Made by a program: the position numbers and the translations under genes. 64,000 nucleotides of DNA from Globodera rostochiensis (taxonomy: Eukaryota > Nematoda > Chromadorea > Rhabditida > Heteroderidae), in NCBI GenBank assembly GCA_018350325.1, contig JAEVLN010000006.1:4330056-4394055 (forward strand). Reading direction: 5' to 3'. Below the pieces are notes generated by a model. The model had not been told where the DNA came from and ran no database searches. It saw only the letters and a list, made by a program, of their open reading frames with translations. This document shows positions 10,933 to 23,300 of this stretch, one piece after another (position 1 is the stretch's first letter; each line of letters starts with the position of its first letter).

Positions 10933-12190
10933 ATGCTTATAAAAATTGGATTCTTCATATTTGTCTTCATTAAATTGTTGTTCCTTGCCAAAATTGATAA
11001 AGTAAGTTTAAATAATTTTAATAAAAATAACAATCAAAATGCCGATCAGGTGGCTTCTTGTTACGTGGCGATACTTGATGATGATTGTTGCCAGGACAGC
11101 TTTTGGAAAACAGTCGAGTTCGTTTTTGTTATAATCTTGTTAAATGATTTGCAATTTTTATTAAAAAAATATATATATTTGAAAATTTATTTTAGAAATT
11201 TTACTGAGCTTTTTGATTAAATATTCGTTTCAAGCGTCTATGAAATGATAAAACATTTTCATTAAAGATTCTTTAAAAAATAAAATATTAAATACAAAAA
11301 TAAAAAACGTGCAGTGCAATGCCGTGCCGAGCAGTCCATTCATATTATTTTGTGTTTAGTTGTCCTGGACCGTTCAAGCCAAAATGCAACATTTTTAACC
11401 ACAACTGCGTAGCCTGCGCGTACATCTACAGTACAGCGAAAGCATGCATTCCCCAAGTGCAGTGCAGTTGTTACTACTGTTGTGACCCGCAGTACGCCAA
11501 AAACTGTCCGGACGGATGCCGTGAATGTGTTAAGGACGGGGAGGGCGGTTGCCCGGAGAACTCGGCAGCCCAGTTCAAGTCCATTGGGTATGTATGGTTT
11601 GGGAATGTAACCGGATGCCAAAAAAAAGTACGGAATCCGGCATGCCGGATCCGGCACACTAATCCGGCAAATTTCGTTCGCTTAAAAATTTGACTTTTCA
11701 AATTTTTTGACATTTTTTCGCCCTTCTAAAGGCAGAAATTTGTGATCTAATATTTCAAAGTGAGAAAATTTACCGAATTTAGTCCCCTACCAAAAGGAAA
11801 ATTGGCAAAAATCTGTTGTTTTTGGAACAATTTTCTTAATAAATTCCATCAAAAAATTTTCTCTACGGCCTAGCATTTATTTTTAAATAGCAATTCTTCA
11901 TCATCATCAATGCACGAATATGAAGCAAAGGCGCGGGAACACTTTGACATGGTCTTGAATTTAAAAATGAAAAAATGGGGGGTTTTTTAAATGATCAATT
12001 ACGATTTAAGGTCGATGTTGACAAGAATGGGAGCATTTCATTGAATGAGGCCATCAATCATTTGAAGTCAAAACTCAAAAATGGCACATCGGCCAGCAAT
12101 CTTGCCGTGAACATGTCCTGGTTTGCCGAGATCGACCACAACGGCAACAATCAAATTGAACCCGGAGAGTTTGACCGATCGCTCATTTGA
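10933..12190 (+). CDS. secreted Cys-rich/EF-hand protein, copy A
   Basis: Five exons: 10933-11001, 11050-11138, 11360-11572, 11891-11951, 12011-12190, summing to 203 codons plus stop in phase. Exon 1 is a signal peptide (MLIKIGFFIFVFIKLLFLAK). Exon 2 holds CYVAILDDDCC. Exon 3 encodes a dense cysteine module (CPGPFKPKCN ... CSCYYCCDPQY ... CPDGCRECV). Exon 5 has two EF-hand loops: DVDKNGSISLNE and DHNGNNQIEPGE. Intron 4 varies in length among the copies while the flanking exons do not, which fixed its boundaries. The exon 3 donor is GTTCAAG here, versus GTAAGT in copies B and C, so splicing may be weakened. No family name is known to me. A secreted calcium-binding role is inferred. Confidence 0.65.
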
Positions 12191-12488
12191 GTCAATGATC
12201 AGTGATGAGCGGATGAATGAAATGAACAAAATGCCATTAACTCTTAATGGACGCGATAATTTGAAACAAGTTGTAAAGTGGCATTAAAATCTGATAAGTA
12301 GGGTCCGAATCAAATATACACCAAAAAAAGGCCAAAATATGGCATCAAAAATATGCCAAAATAGTCGAAGAACGGAGAGTAAAGTGTTGCGCGAGTGAAA
12401 ATGCCGACCGAGCATTTTTTGGGATTTGGCCAGGAATTGTGTGGAGGACGTTGGGGGCTGAGTTGTTAAATGGGGCTGTGGTCTGTAC

Positions 12489-13734
12489 CAGGGTTGCAAC
12501 GGATTGGGAAAAAAGTCGGATACGGATTTCGGATCGGATTGTTCTTGAGAAAAAAGTCGGATACGGATTTCGGATCGGATTGTTCTTGAGAAAAAAGTCG
12601 GATACGGATTTCGGATCGGATAACCCAAAATTTGTCGGATCGGATTTCGGATATCGGATTTGAAAAAACATCGGATTTCGGATATCGGATAACGGATTTC
12701 GGATGAAAAAATTTTTTAGTGGAAAAAACTGAAATTTTGGTGTTTTTTTAGAAGATTTCCGGGAAATGATAATTTATTCAATGTAACACTCAAGTTCAAT
12801 AAGAAAAATCGCAAATGGGCAAATTATGGTGAAGAAAAAGTTTAACTTCCCATCCAGGGCCGTAACCAGAAAAATTTTTAGAGGGGGGGGGGGGGGGGGC
12901 AAGCCAAAAAAAAGTCGATTCTTAGTTTTGTTGAAGTTTAACTAAAAATTTTGTCGATTTTTGTTTTTCAAAAATACAAATTTTTTTTGCGAATTCTGCT
13001 TGCGGGGTGGGGGAGGGGTCGGCGGTGCCGATAGGCGCCGCCGAGAAAATTTTGAAATTTTAATGTGAATTTGTTAAGAAAATTGGTCAAAAAAATGTAA
13101 AAGTTTATTTATAAAAATACCAAATAAAAAATTTTAGGGAAAATTTCGATCTTTGGGGTGGATTTTTGGTAATAGAAAACGTCCCTTTTTAGGGGGTACA
13201 TTTTGTTTTATTGCTTTTTTCTTGCGAAATTTTGGGGAAAAATATTGAATTTCTTCAAGAAATTTCTAAAAAATGCTTAAAAATTGCATTTTTTTTCAAG
13301 AAAATTGCTTAAAATATTGATTTATTACGGAAAAATCGCGAATTATTGATTTATTCTCAAAAAGCCAAAATAATGATTTATATTAACTAAAAACTCGCTC
13401 TAATTTTAAAATTTTTCAAAATGAATGCTATTTCCGGGCTTCTCTCATGATACCCTATTCGCAAAAAAAGCAAGTTAAAACTTGAAATCTCGACCCTATT
13501 GATAAGCACTTCGGTATGCTATTATATTTTACTCGTTGGTTCATTTTTTTGTGTTCAATCATATCGGACAATTATCTGGATTTCGGATCGGATTTGCCAA
13601 AATTTGTCGGATCGGATTTCGGATATCGAATTGGCGCCCAAAATTTGTCGGATCAGATTTCGGATATCGGATTGAGAAAAACACCGGATTTCGGATAACG
13701 GATAACGGATTTCGGATGATCCGTTGCAACCCTG
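12489..13734. mobile_element. hAT-like MITE with CGGATTTCGGAT arrays and hairpin core
   Basis: The ends CAGGGTTGCAACGGAT and ATCCGTTGCAACCCTG are flanked by a perfect 8-bp duplication GTCTGTAC (12481-12488 and 13735-13742), matching the hAT preference nTnnnnAn. Subterminal arrays of CGGATTTCGGATCGGAT are present at both ends. The centre carries a long G tract (12883-12898) and the GC hairpin core at 13021-13042. Length is 1246 bp. No transposase is encoded. Confidence 0.85.
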
Positions 13735-13742
13735 GTCTGTAC

Positions 13743-14575
13743 CAGGGATGGGCGGAAATTTATTTTCAAAAAACGGAAAACGGAATTATTTTTTTTAACG
13801 GAAAACGTAAAACGGAAAAAAAGGGCCAAAAACAACGGAAAAACGGAAAACGGAAAAATTTTCAAATAAAATAAAAATTATTTTTTTTAAAATAATTAAA
13901 TAAATATTTTTTGAAATATTAACAGTAATTTTAAAAATTTTGAAGGATGTCTTTTTTTCAGCGGCCTTCTAAATCTATTTTAGGCTTTTGGGTGGGGGGG
14001 GGGGTCGGCGGTGCCGATAGGCGCCGCCGGAGAAAATTTTGATATTTTGACTTAAATTGCTAAGAGATTTTCAACAAAAATTTTAAAAATCGGCACTCTT
14101 TTTGAAGTTTTTAAAAATGGTAAGCCGGAAGAATTTTTTAAAAAAACTTAAAAAGATTTGTTAAGAAAATCGCTCCAAAAATGAAAATGTAAAACAAAAT
14201 CCCCCAAATGTTTTTTGATTTCGTCCAACAAAAAATGAATGAAAAGCTTGTGAATTGTCATCTAAAATGTTTGTTTGTAATTGGAAAAAGTTAAAAAGAA
14301 TTTTAAAAAAATTTAACCACCGTAACTGTACAGAAAACAAGAAATAATCACTGACACAGTCGGGGATCTGAACCCCCACCCACACTTATCTCCCCACACC
14401 AACCACTCACCATTACACCACAACCAAAACGCATTCCAATCCTCCAAAAATCCCATTCTTAGGGATGTATATTTTTTCCGTTTTTTTCCGTTAAAAAGGG
14501 CATTTTAACGGAAAACGGAAAAAAAAAGGCCCAAAAACAACGGAAAAACGGAAAACGGAATTCCGCCCATCCCTG
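13743..14575. mobile_element. hAT-like MITE with AACGGAAAACGG arrays and hairpin core
   Basis: It directly abuts the previous element's right target duplication. Ends are CAGGGATGGGCGGAA and TTCCGCCCATCCCTG, with the same 8-mer GTCTGTAC repeated again at 14576-14583. Arrays of ACGGAAAACGG words flank a G tract and the hairpin core at 14007-14028. A tRNA-like segment lies inside. Confidence 0.85.
14358..14432 (-). pseudogene. tRNA-like remnant inside a MITE
   Basis: On the minus strand a TGGTGTAATGGTGAG sequence resembles a pol III A box. About 40 bases further, GGGGGTTCAGATCCCC has the form of a B box/T arm. No complete cloverleaf could be drawn. It may be a captured tRNA or SINE fragment in the 13743-14575 element. 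Confidence 0.35.
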
Positions 14576-14705
14576 GTCTGTACAAATGGGTTGCCGCGTT
14601 GAGTGAACGAATAATTTTCTCGTTTTTTCGAGTTTTGTTTATTCAATAAAATGTGAATTTTTGGGATCATTTTTCTCAACAAAAATATTACATTTCTGAA
14701 TTTTT

Positions 14706-14995
14706 AGGGTTTGATCTATGGTTGAGCGGGACCGAGACTTTTGGAAAAACCGGGACCGAGACTAAATTTGGTCCCGGTCAAAAAAAAACTGGGACTGCTG
14801 GACAAAAACAAAAAAAAATCATTTTGTAAAAACCGGGACTTTTATAGTGGGATTTTAAAGGAAAGGAATTTTGAAAAACCGGGACCAAAATTTCAGTACC
14901 AAAATTTGAAAAATTGACCATTTCAGTACTGATCCCGGTCCCGTCCTTTGTTAAAAAACCGGGACCATTATAAGGAGATTTTTGTCGGTAACCCT
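14706..14995. mobile_element. decayed GGGACC-type MITE fragment
   Basis: GAGCGGGACCGAGACTTTTG at the left and CCCGGTCCCGTCC near the right resemble the 193-894 and 5967-6249 elements. The ends are ragged and no target duplication is visible. Confidence 0.4.
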
Positions 14996-15358
14996 GCGGT
15001 GGAGAGAGGGCAGAAGAGCGGACTGAAATGGCGGGGCGGGGTTCCAAACAAGGGGCCCGGGAAGGGTGAGTGGTGATCGAGCTTTTTGGTTTTGACCTCA
15101 GGTTTTATTCAAATAAATCCCAACATTAGAGGGGAAAAACGGCCGGGGCGGTTGGGAAACAAAGTTGAATGGACAAGAAAATGGAGGGTGAATAGCTGGC
15201 AGGTGGCAGCAATGAATGGGGGGGGGGAGGTGCGAAATGATTGGGCATAGTGAAAGGAAAAAAGTGTTGGGGGCAAATGATATTGAAATGAGGGGAAAAA
15301 AGGAGAGGGGGGGGGGGGTTGGGGTGGATCGTCGGTGCCAGTCCAGTCTCTCGTCGCT

Positions 15359-16802
15359 TCATTCGGCGACATTCCCGCCGGCGCCCGAGGTCCACGCAGG
15401 CGGCGACGGACTTTTCGCGCAACTCTCCCACTCGTCCTCATCGATCACCACGTACCGCTCGTCTTCTCGCAGAGCCAGGACCTCCGGAATTGGCGGCATC
15501 TGGGACGTCCCCGGCTGGCCACATGCCGCTTCGTCCAGCTCCCAATCCTCCTCCTCCAGGTCCGCGAGCTCCCAGGCGGCGTCATCGTCCTCCGCCCGCC
15601 GTTCGTTGGGCCTGGGGCCCCATGCTCGGTGGCGTGCCGGCGGTCCAGCCGGCGGGGAGAGGGAGGGGGGGGGACAGCCAGCCCCCCAGCTCCGGGTGCC
15701 GCCTAAACAACTCACGTTGGTAACCGAATGACAGGTGCCGCCATTTTGCTGCCAGCTTCGCTCCCAGCGTCACCACTCGTTGTTCGACCAGAGGCAATGC
15801 AGCACCCGCCGGCACCGCTTGGAAGAGGCCGATGTTGCGAGCGAAGGCTGCGGCGATGGCGTCTGCCGCGTGCAGTCGGGTTGCCCGTCGCAGCCGGGTC
15901 TGATCGGCTTGTCTGTACGCTGGCAGTAGCCCATGTCGTGGCATTCCGTCTGAAACGGCGGAGACAGTGTCTGTTTCGCGCTATGTTGACGGACGTCACG
16001 CAAAATTTCCCGCCTGCGATCACGCATGACTTCCAGAACATGTCGGTGACGTGCTTTTGCACGTCGCTTCATGGCACACTGTTGTGCATGAGCAATTATG
16101 GCGCATACATTGACGGGAATTATTTTACAAAAATATGTTTTCCCGCATGCATCTGGAGACCCCTCTTTTTTGCACCGTTGATCTACGATCACTGACCTCC
16201 AATTTTCGCTCTCTTCCCGTGAGCGCTTTTCCGGAGCGACAGAGAGGGCAGGGTCCAAACTGGTCAAGTTCATAGCTAGGAACGATGCCTCGGTTCTGGT
16301 TAAGAGGTGATTTTGGTGCTAATCGATGTTTTATTCCTGAAAATGAGAAGAGATGTATGCGTTTGGAAAGACGATATGATATAAGGGGGGTGGGGGGGTG
16401 GTGGTGGTGGTTATGTTGAAAATCATCAAGGGCGGCGCCAATGCTAGTGGTATTTGCGTGCGTGGGAGGTGAATGGACGGGTGGCACGGGGAATAGTTTC
16501 CGTTTGATGAATCCGTGTAGGAGGGCCGCCATTTTAAGAAGCACAAAAAGGAGAACGCCGAACAGGCTGGTCAGCATATAAAGGAGAACGAAAGAAGTTT
16601 CAGGTTGGTCCTGAAGGGCGGCTGCGCTGCGTGTGTGTCGTATCACTGATAAAGTGCCATTGTTGACAGCGTTGGAGCCCATGCTGGAGGATGGGTTTTC
16701 CATATCGGCGGAAGGGTCCGGGTTTGTTTTGCTCACTTTAAAGGACCCATGGGGTGACAAACCCAGAATGTGAGTATAGTGTCGATTAGGGAAGAAGAGC
16801 AA
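15359..16802 (-). CDS. GC-rich multi-exon gene, predicted membrane protein with acidic tail
   Basis: Four 3' exons are well supported by phase: 16336 or beyond to 16197, 16078-15991, 15949-15716 and 15702-15359, with introns of 118, 41 and 13 bp. The 13-bp gap at 15703-15715 is too short for an intron and may instead be an indel. Upstream, the open frame from 16802 encodes a hydrophobic segment (LLYMLTSLFGVLLFVLLK, about 16500-16590) followed by His/Pro-rich sequence. Exon 16078-15991 is strongly basic (AMKRRAKARHRHVLEVMRDR). The next is Ala/Arg-rich (ADAIAAAFARNIGLFQAV). The C-terminus is acidic (WELADLEEEDWELDEAA) and ends at 15359. GC content is far above the surroundings. Start codon and any 5' exons are unresolved. 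I do not recognise the family. Confidence 0.5.
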
Positions 16803-18800
16803 ACCGGAAGACGAGGGCTATCGTGAAAATGGCCAATAAGAAAAACACCGAAAGGGGGATCATGAGGGCCGGGTTGAGGGAAGAATGAATTTGATCCGGT
16901 GGAGAATAATTCGAAAGAGAAAGTTACTGAAATAGGCAGTTTATTTGAGAATGCAGAGCAAATGGTGTGTTGGTTGCTTGGATAAAGTGAGTGTTGCTCC
17001 CGGGGTTTTTCGAGTGGGGGTTGGGCAAAGAGGGCGGGGATGGCCTCCTTTACAATTGGAACATACTAGGGCTGCTCGAGAGTCTCGGTTCTCGAGTGGC
17101 AAATTTCTCAGTTTTTTGGGTCTTGGTCTCGAGTCTCGGGGTCATTTCTCTGTCTCGGAAAACGAGTCTCGAGTTTTGCACTGTTAAAGTTTGGTTTTTG
17201 AGGTAATAATTCATTTAAGCGATTTGAAAAATACATAATGATAAATCATTTTAAAAATCTTGATGCTAGTTGGCTCAGTGATTGAACTCTGTGTCCTAAC
17301 TTATTTATCGGAGATTCTCTACCCCGACAGAAACTGCTTTTTATTCGTTTAATTTAATAACTAGAGACGAGATTTATATTGACTAAAAAACGCGAAATAT
17401 TTGACCAAAAAAACCCCAAAATATAGACCAAAACCCCCAAAAAGTGCCAAAATATTGATTAAAAAATGTGCAAAAACTGACCAAATCCAGTCAAATTTTG
17501 CGTCAAACCTTCAAAATGCGTCATTTTTTTTTAATTTAAAAAACCTCGAACCGCGGCATTTTTGCCTATTAAAAACAGACTTTTTTCATGGGAAAGTGGT
17601 CAATTGAAATTTGATCTGACAAAAAGTCTACAAAGCTCCTAAAAAACCACAAAAAGCATCATTTTTAAAAAAAGCATCTGGCATATCAAAATTTTTGTCC
17701 CATATTCAAAATGTTCATCGCCCTCGGGAATGTTGTGCTTCATCCTCGGCATGGAACTTCAAGCGTGCCACTGAAATGGCTGACTCGGGGGTCGACGAAA
17801 TTTCGTTTTTTGTTTACTATTGAATGTGAATTAATCCAACTCAACAAACGTAGATTATAAAATTAAAAAATTTTACTTTATGCTAACAATACGTTTTATT
17901 TTTTTTACAAATCCCAGAAAATTTGGCATCCAATGACGTCACCCAAAATGTAATTTTATCCGTTTTCTAAGTTTGTGTGCGCCGATTTGCCTGGACGGGC
18001 AAGCACACTGTCCGGGTGTGGCACATTTTGGTGCGCATCATTTCCTTAACAATTCAATTTTTTGTTCAAAAATTTAATCTGATTATTACCATTTAAATCA
18101 ATTTTTATTTAATCGATTAAACCTTCGATTGGGCTTTTGAAGCTCGCGTTCTTAATAATGAGGAAACGAAAAATTCAATCGTTAACGGGGTCAAAAATGT
18201 GCAACATAAAAAATTTGTCAACCTAAAAAAAAAAGGTGTATTTTGAAGTTTCAAAAAATGTTCGAATGCGGGGTTCAGGGTTCGACATTCGCAAAATCCG
18301 AGCTCGGCCATTTTTGCAAGCCTCCGACTCGGACATTTCTGGGGAGAAAGTGCCAACTTGACCGGCCATCAGAGAAAGCACCCGCTGACTGCCGGCACAG
18401 CACGGGAATTCAGCACAATTTTGACCATTAGTCCCGAGTTTTTTGACCGGGATTTGATGAAAATCCCGTTTTTTAAATTTCTCAATCCCGGACCCGGTTT
18501 TCATAAAAATCCCGGTCCCGGCCAACTCTATTATTGACTCTTCATATTAGCAAAAACGTTTGTAAAGAGATCAAGATTATTGATGCATTAAAATGATCTT
18601 GAGTTTTAGTTTTGTAGAAATGGCATCACCAATTTTGGCCCATTTTGTTGTCCTAAAAAATACAATGTCTTGGGGCTGAGATGCAAAACATATATTTTTA
18701 CATATTCTAAAAAATTTCTGAAACTACCGTATATATTCTTTTAATCCCCAAACCTCTAATAATCCCACCTCCCGCCTAATCCCCCCACAGCCAAAACTTC
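16803..18800. other. gene-poor region with CTCGAG and GGGAT-type MITE debris
   Basis: 17065-17170 carries CTCGAG/TCTCGG words after CTAGGGCTG, and 18430-18535 carries CCCGGTCC words ending GGCCAACTCTA. Both look like one end of MITEs. Short conserved-looking stretches at 17700-17790 and 17930-18050 could be exon remnants but do not chain into a reading frame. Confidence 0.35.
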
Positions 18801-18816
18801 CCGAACCCCCTCAACG

Positions 18817-18925
18817 TCTTAGCCTAAGCCTAAGCTTGGTCTAAGCTAAGCTTAAGCTTAGGCTTAGACTTAGGCCTAACAAACCCCAAGCCAGGGTGGC
18901 TTAGGCCTAAGTTAGGCTTAATCTT
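18817..18925. repeat. telomere-like GCCTAA/TTAGGC block
   Basis: Dense variants of CTAAGC, TTAGGC and GCCTAA, partly palindromic (TTAGGCCTAA), with a CAAGCCAGGGTGGCTTAGG unit. TTAGGC is the nematode telomere repeat (established for C. elegans). Related blocks occur at 20690-20775 and 56098-56155. Confidence 0.6.
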
Positions 18926-19075
18926 AGCTTCAGTACGGGACTGAACCAGCCATCGTGGGGCGATTCAGCCGGTTGCCCCCCCCCAAACCTTTAATCATCC
19001 CACATTCTCTGAGTAGTTTGAACAAATAATGTCCCATGTGGGATTAAAAAAAGAGTAAATACGGTATGTTATAAC

Positions 19076-19731
19076 CAGGGTTCCCAGATCTGATGATTTA
19101 TCATCATTTTGGTGTTTTTTGGAAAGTCAATGATGCTAAAATTTAAAAATGATGATTTGATGCTTTTTTGTTGTTTTTTGGATGCTCCTGATGATTTTTG
19201 CTGCTTTTTGTGTGTTTTGAGGATTTTAATGTGTTTTTTTGAGAATTTCACTGGTAGAATGCAAAATTTTCTATTAAATTTTGAATATTTGGCGTAATGT
19301 TTTCCCATTTTTTTCTGTGTATTTTTTTAAATTAAAAACCCACAGCGTTTCATTTTTGCATTTTATTACCGCATAACCATTTAGCCAAGAGTTTCAGCGA
19401 GATAGTGCACTGCTACCTCAAACGGTAATAAAATGCAAAAATGAAACGCTGTGAAAACCTCATTTCCAATTTTTTTTAAAGCAAAAAAGCATCACATTTT
19501 CTGCAAATTTAGTTGCAATCTCTTAACAAATCGAGTAAAAAATGCGAAAAATTTTCTCGGCGGCGCCTATCGGCACCGCCGAACCCCCCCCCCCCCGACT
19601 AAAAAAAGTATTTGGGAAAACCGCGCGCAAAAAAAAAACATGATTTTAGCAAAATGATGCTTTTTGGTCCCAAATGATGCTTTTTTATTTGCCAAATGAT
19701 GTTTTTTGAAAAATTTCATCTGGGAACCCTG
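19076..19731. mobile_element. hAT-like MITE with GATGATTT arrays and hairpin core
   Basis: Ends CAGGGTTCCCAGATCTGATG and CATCTGGGAACCCTG, with a perfect duplication GTTATAAC (19068-19075 and 19732-19739) fitting nTnnnnAn. Arrays of TGATGATTTTT/TGATGCTTTTT lie near both ends. The core hairpin is at 19559-19580 in inverse orientation, beside a poly(C) tract. An inner inverted pair around 19345-19450 contains GTTTCATTTTTGCATTTTAT. Confidence 0.85.
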
Positions 19732-20329
19732 GTTATAACGCACTGATTACGAATTCATCAATAGAAAATAAAAATGATCAGTTTAAGGGGGGGGGGGGGG
19801 GGGGGGAAGGGGGGAGAAATGACCTGCCTGCAGTAAACAAATCAATTGTTGGGGGGGGGGGGGGGATTTTGACGGTCATTTGTTTTTTGTTGTTATTTAT
19901 TGAGCTTCGCATTTCACTGATGCCCCTCCCCCATATTCATTCATTCATTCGTTGGGGTACCAAATAGTAAGAACAAACTCTGAAAACGTTCTAAAATATT
20001 GTCATATGCGTTGTAAATCATATTTTTCAACCCCAACAATTTTCAACAATTCGTCTGGTTTAAAGAGAAGGAATTTAGTAAGAAATTAAATTTTCCCAAA
20101 ATTTTAAATTTTTTTTTCTTAAGAATACACCCCTAAGAACAAACTTTGAAAACATTCTAAAATCTCGCAAACATTTATTTTGGCATATGAGTTGTTAAAT
20201 CATATTTTTCAATCTCATCAACAATTCATCGGGTTTGGAGAGAAGGAATTTAGTAAGAAATTAAATTTTCCCAAAATTACAAATTTTTTTCTTAAGACAC
20301 GATTCCATTTTTGCTTCAATCAACGGAAT

Positions 20330-23300
20330 ATGGATTTCGACGATCCTTTCGAAGTGCTTGAGCTTAATCCCTGCAGTGACAAAGTGAAAATCAAGACGGC
20401 GTACAGACAGATGGCATTGAAATGTCATCCGGACAAAACGAGAACGGCGGACACGGAGCCGTTTAGGCGCATAAAGAAAGCGTACGATTACCTGTGGAAG
20501 ATGGCCGCGGATAAACTTGCACAATTTGCGGTGGGCGGCACACTTTTTAAGTCTTTGGCACAGTGTACAGAGAATTTCGAATCGCCAACAAAAAAAAACG
20601 GAGAATTGCGCTCAAAAAAATTTGTGGAAAAATATTTTTATACAAAAATTGTCTGAAATTATGTTATTTGATGCGCTGATTGAACCCCTAAGCTCAGGGT
20701 GGCTTAGGCCTAAGCCTAACGAACCCCAAGCCAAGGTGGCTTAGGCCTAAGCCCAACGAACCCCAAGCCGGGGTGGCTTAAACCACTTTAAAGGCCAAAA
20801 ATGGCCCAAATTGAGCGCTGGGTGGTCAAAAATGGTACCTAAATAAATGTTTAATTTTTAGCGTAACTTCACCGCCCAAAAAGGACACAGAGAATTGGTC
20901 CAATTTTTGGTAGAAAAAGTGATTTTTTTTTGTAATCAAAAATGCAACACTTTTAGATCATCGCCGCCCAGAATGGACAAATCAACGAGGCCCGAAGTTT
21001 GGTAGAAAATTCGACATTTTTTATGATCGCAATTTGGGAACAATTTTTGTTTGTTTTCAGCTTAAACGTGGAGCAGACCCACGAGGAACTGGCACGGTGA
21101 CGGTGACGGTTGACGGGCAAATGATAAGTGGGCGAATTTTTTAATTTTAGCACTTTAACTTTCAAATCTCGGTTGTTTAAATTAGGGTTGGTCCCGTCCA
21201 CGAACCCCGACTTTTTTAGTCGGGGGTTTTCGTCCCCGACTCCGACTCTTGAATTTTTCGGGGTTTTTCCTGGGAAAAAACCCACCCCCGACTTTTTTGG
21301 TTGGGGACGATAAACCCCGACTTTTTCCGCCCCCGAGGGGTCGGGGACTAACCCTAGTTTAAATTTGTTCACGGGGAGTTCATATCATTGAAGCAATTGA
21401 TCATGCTCTGATCTGGCTTGATCCGAGAGTTTAATATTGAATCATATTTAATTTAAGAGGGTAATTTGGATTCGATAATGTTCTGATCTGGCTCTCTACC
21501 CGAGAGTTCAAAAAGTCCGACAGACAAAACGTTCCGGTAGGTAGGCCAAAAACGGACAAATGTCGTCCCTCTCCCCACTACCGGACATTTTGTCACCTTT
21601 TGTCCGTTGGACCTTTTGTCGTTTCCCCACTACCGGACATTTTGTCCAATTCGACATTTTGTCCACGTACGTATCTGATGGTTCAAAAATAAGCGCACCG
21701 ATATAATGAATAGAGCCGTCGGACTTTTCGGGGTCCGGGAGTCAGGCCCTTCACACTAATTCCGCTTCTTTTAAAAGACGCTTTACTTTCCCAACCAAAA
21801 TGAAACCAATTGCAATACAAACAGCGGAGGATATTTCCAAATTGACGAACAATAATATAATCGATGAATAAACTATCAAGAAGGAAATTGGACTCAAAAC
21901 CAAAAGTCTCCAACGCCAGTGAAGCGATAGGATAATAATAAAAAACGATGTGAAGAGATTAAAAAAGCCCGATGAGAGAGGGAACACTAAAAAATGGGTT
22001 ACAAGGTCCACTTGGCGAAATGTAAAAAAGGTGAAATATGAATATCGGGCGGAGTCCTACATCCCCCGCCTCCAGAAAGCCGCTGTCCTCAGTGGCGATT
22101 TGTCGGTCCGGTAGTTGCGAGCGCGTCCTCCCCCGGCCCTCAGCAGTCGCGTCCTCGTCGACGAAAGTGGAGACTCTGTTTGAAAAATAAAGGGAAAATT
22201 TTTTGGGGGTTTCAGACGAGGACTGAAACTGGATAGAACCAACAAATGGCAATTGGCTATGAGACACGGAAATAACATGTGTTTTATCGGCATTATTTAA
22301 ATCGTTTACATTTAAATTAAGTAATGTCCACTGGCTTTTTGATACATTTAAAGGATTTAACAATGGGCGACACTTTACTTAACAAATGAGAAGAAACAAT
22401 GAAAGAGCCGAGACTTTAGTGAAACCTTCCCCGTTTTGGTGTTACGGATGTAAAATTTTGACTGCCGCGTCTGAAATGACCGCGAGCCGAGTCGGTTCCC
22501 GAACGAATAAAAGCCGGGCGCGGACCAGCCGGTTGAATGCTTGTAAGTGGACGAGGACCACTCACTCGAAACTGATAATTCTGTGCTTCGACCGAATGGG
22601 ACGGAACATTTTTGGCGACCGGTTTCGGCACCGTGAATACCTTATCCGGGGTGCTCATGCCAAACACTTCTCTCAAAAATTTGATGGTCTCCCTGACACC
22701 ACAGGGTTTGAACTTCCCATCCGCTTGAACATTCCGTTTTTCTTCCTCTGCCCCATATCTCGTCACTTCCGCCAAGGATCGGAATTCTTTGATAAGGGCG
22801 AGCTGAATTTTTCCATCCTTCGGGACCGTTTCCCAAAACATTTTCAGCAACTTCTCATACTCCGGTTTTTTGGATAGATTAAACGGTGGCGGAATTATGA
22901 GAACTTTTACCGAAAATTTTCCCAAATGGAAAAGAATTTTTTGGAGAGCGGCCTTTGTCTGGTCGAGCGGTATGTCCTCATTAAGATCACTCGTGCCAAA
23001 AGCAACGAGGATTTCTTTCAGCTCTTTTCCGAAAGATAATTTTGAAATTGAATTGGCAAGTTCCGTCGAATTTTTTCCGAGCACCATTTCGGAGGCCAAC
23101 TTTTCTCCGAGCATTTCTGTCGCTCCGTCACCAAAAAATGCGAACGTGGATCGCACTGTTCGGACCTTCCCATAAAGTTTTTTGGCTCGCACGTCCTCGA
23201 GCGCCTGACTCAACATTTTCTGAAAGGGATAAATTTGGCTTTGTTTTGGGATCTGAAAGGTGATGGATTTTTGGCCCGATGATTTTAGAGTCCGAAAAGC

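Noticed and set aside
11891..12190. Copy A as a frameshifted pseudogene
   Set aside because: The apparent frameshift lies in an intron whose GT and AG are shared by all three copies; the exons are in phase.
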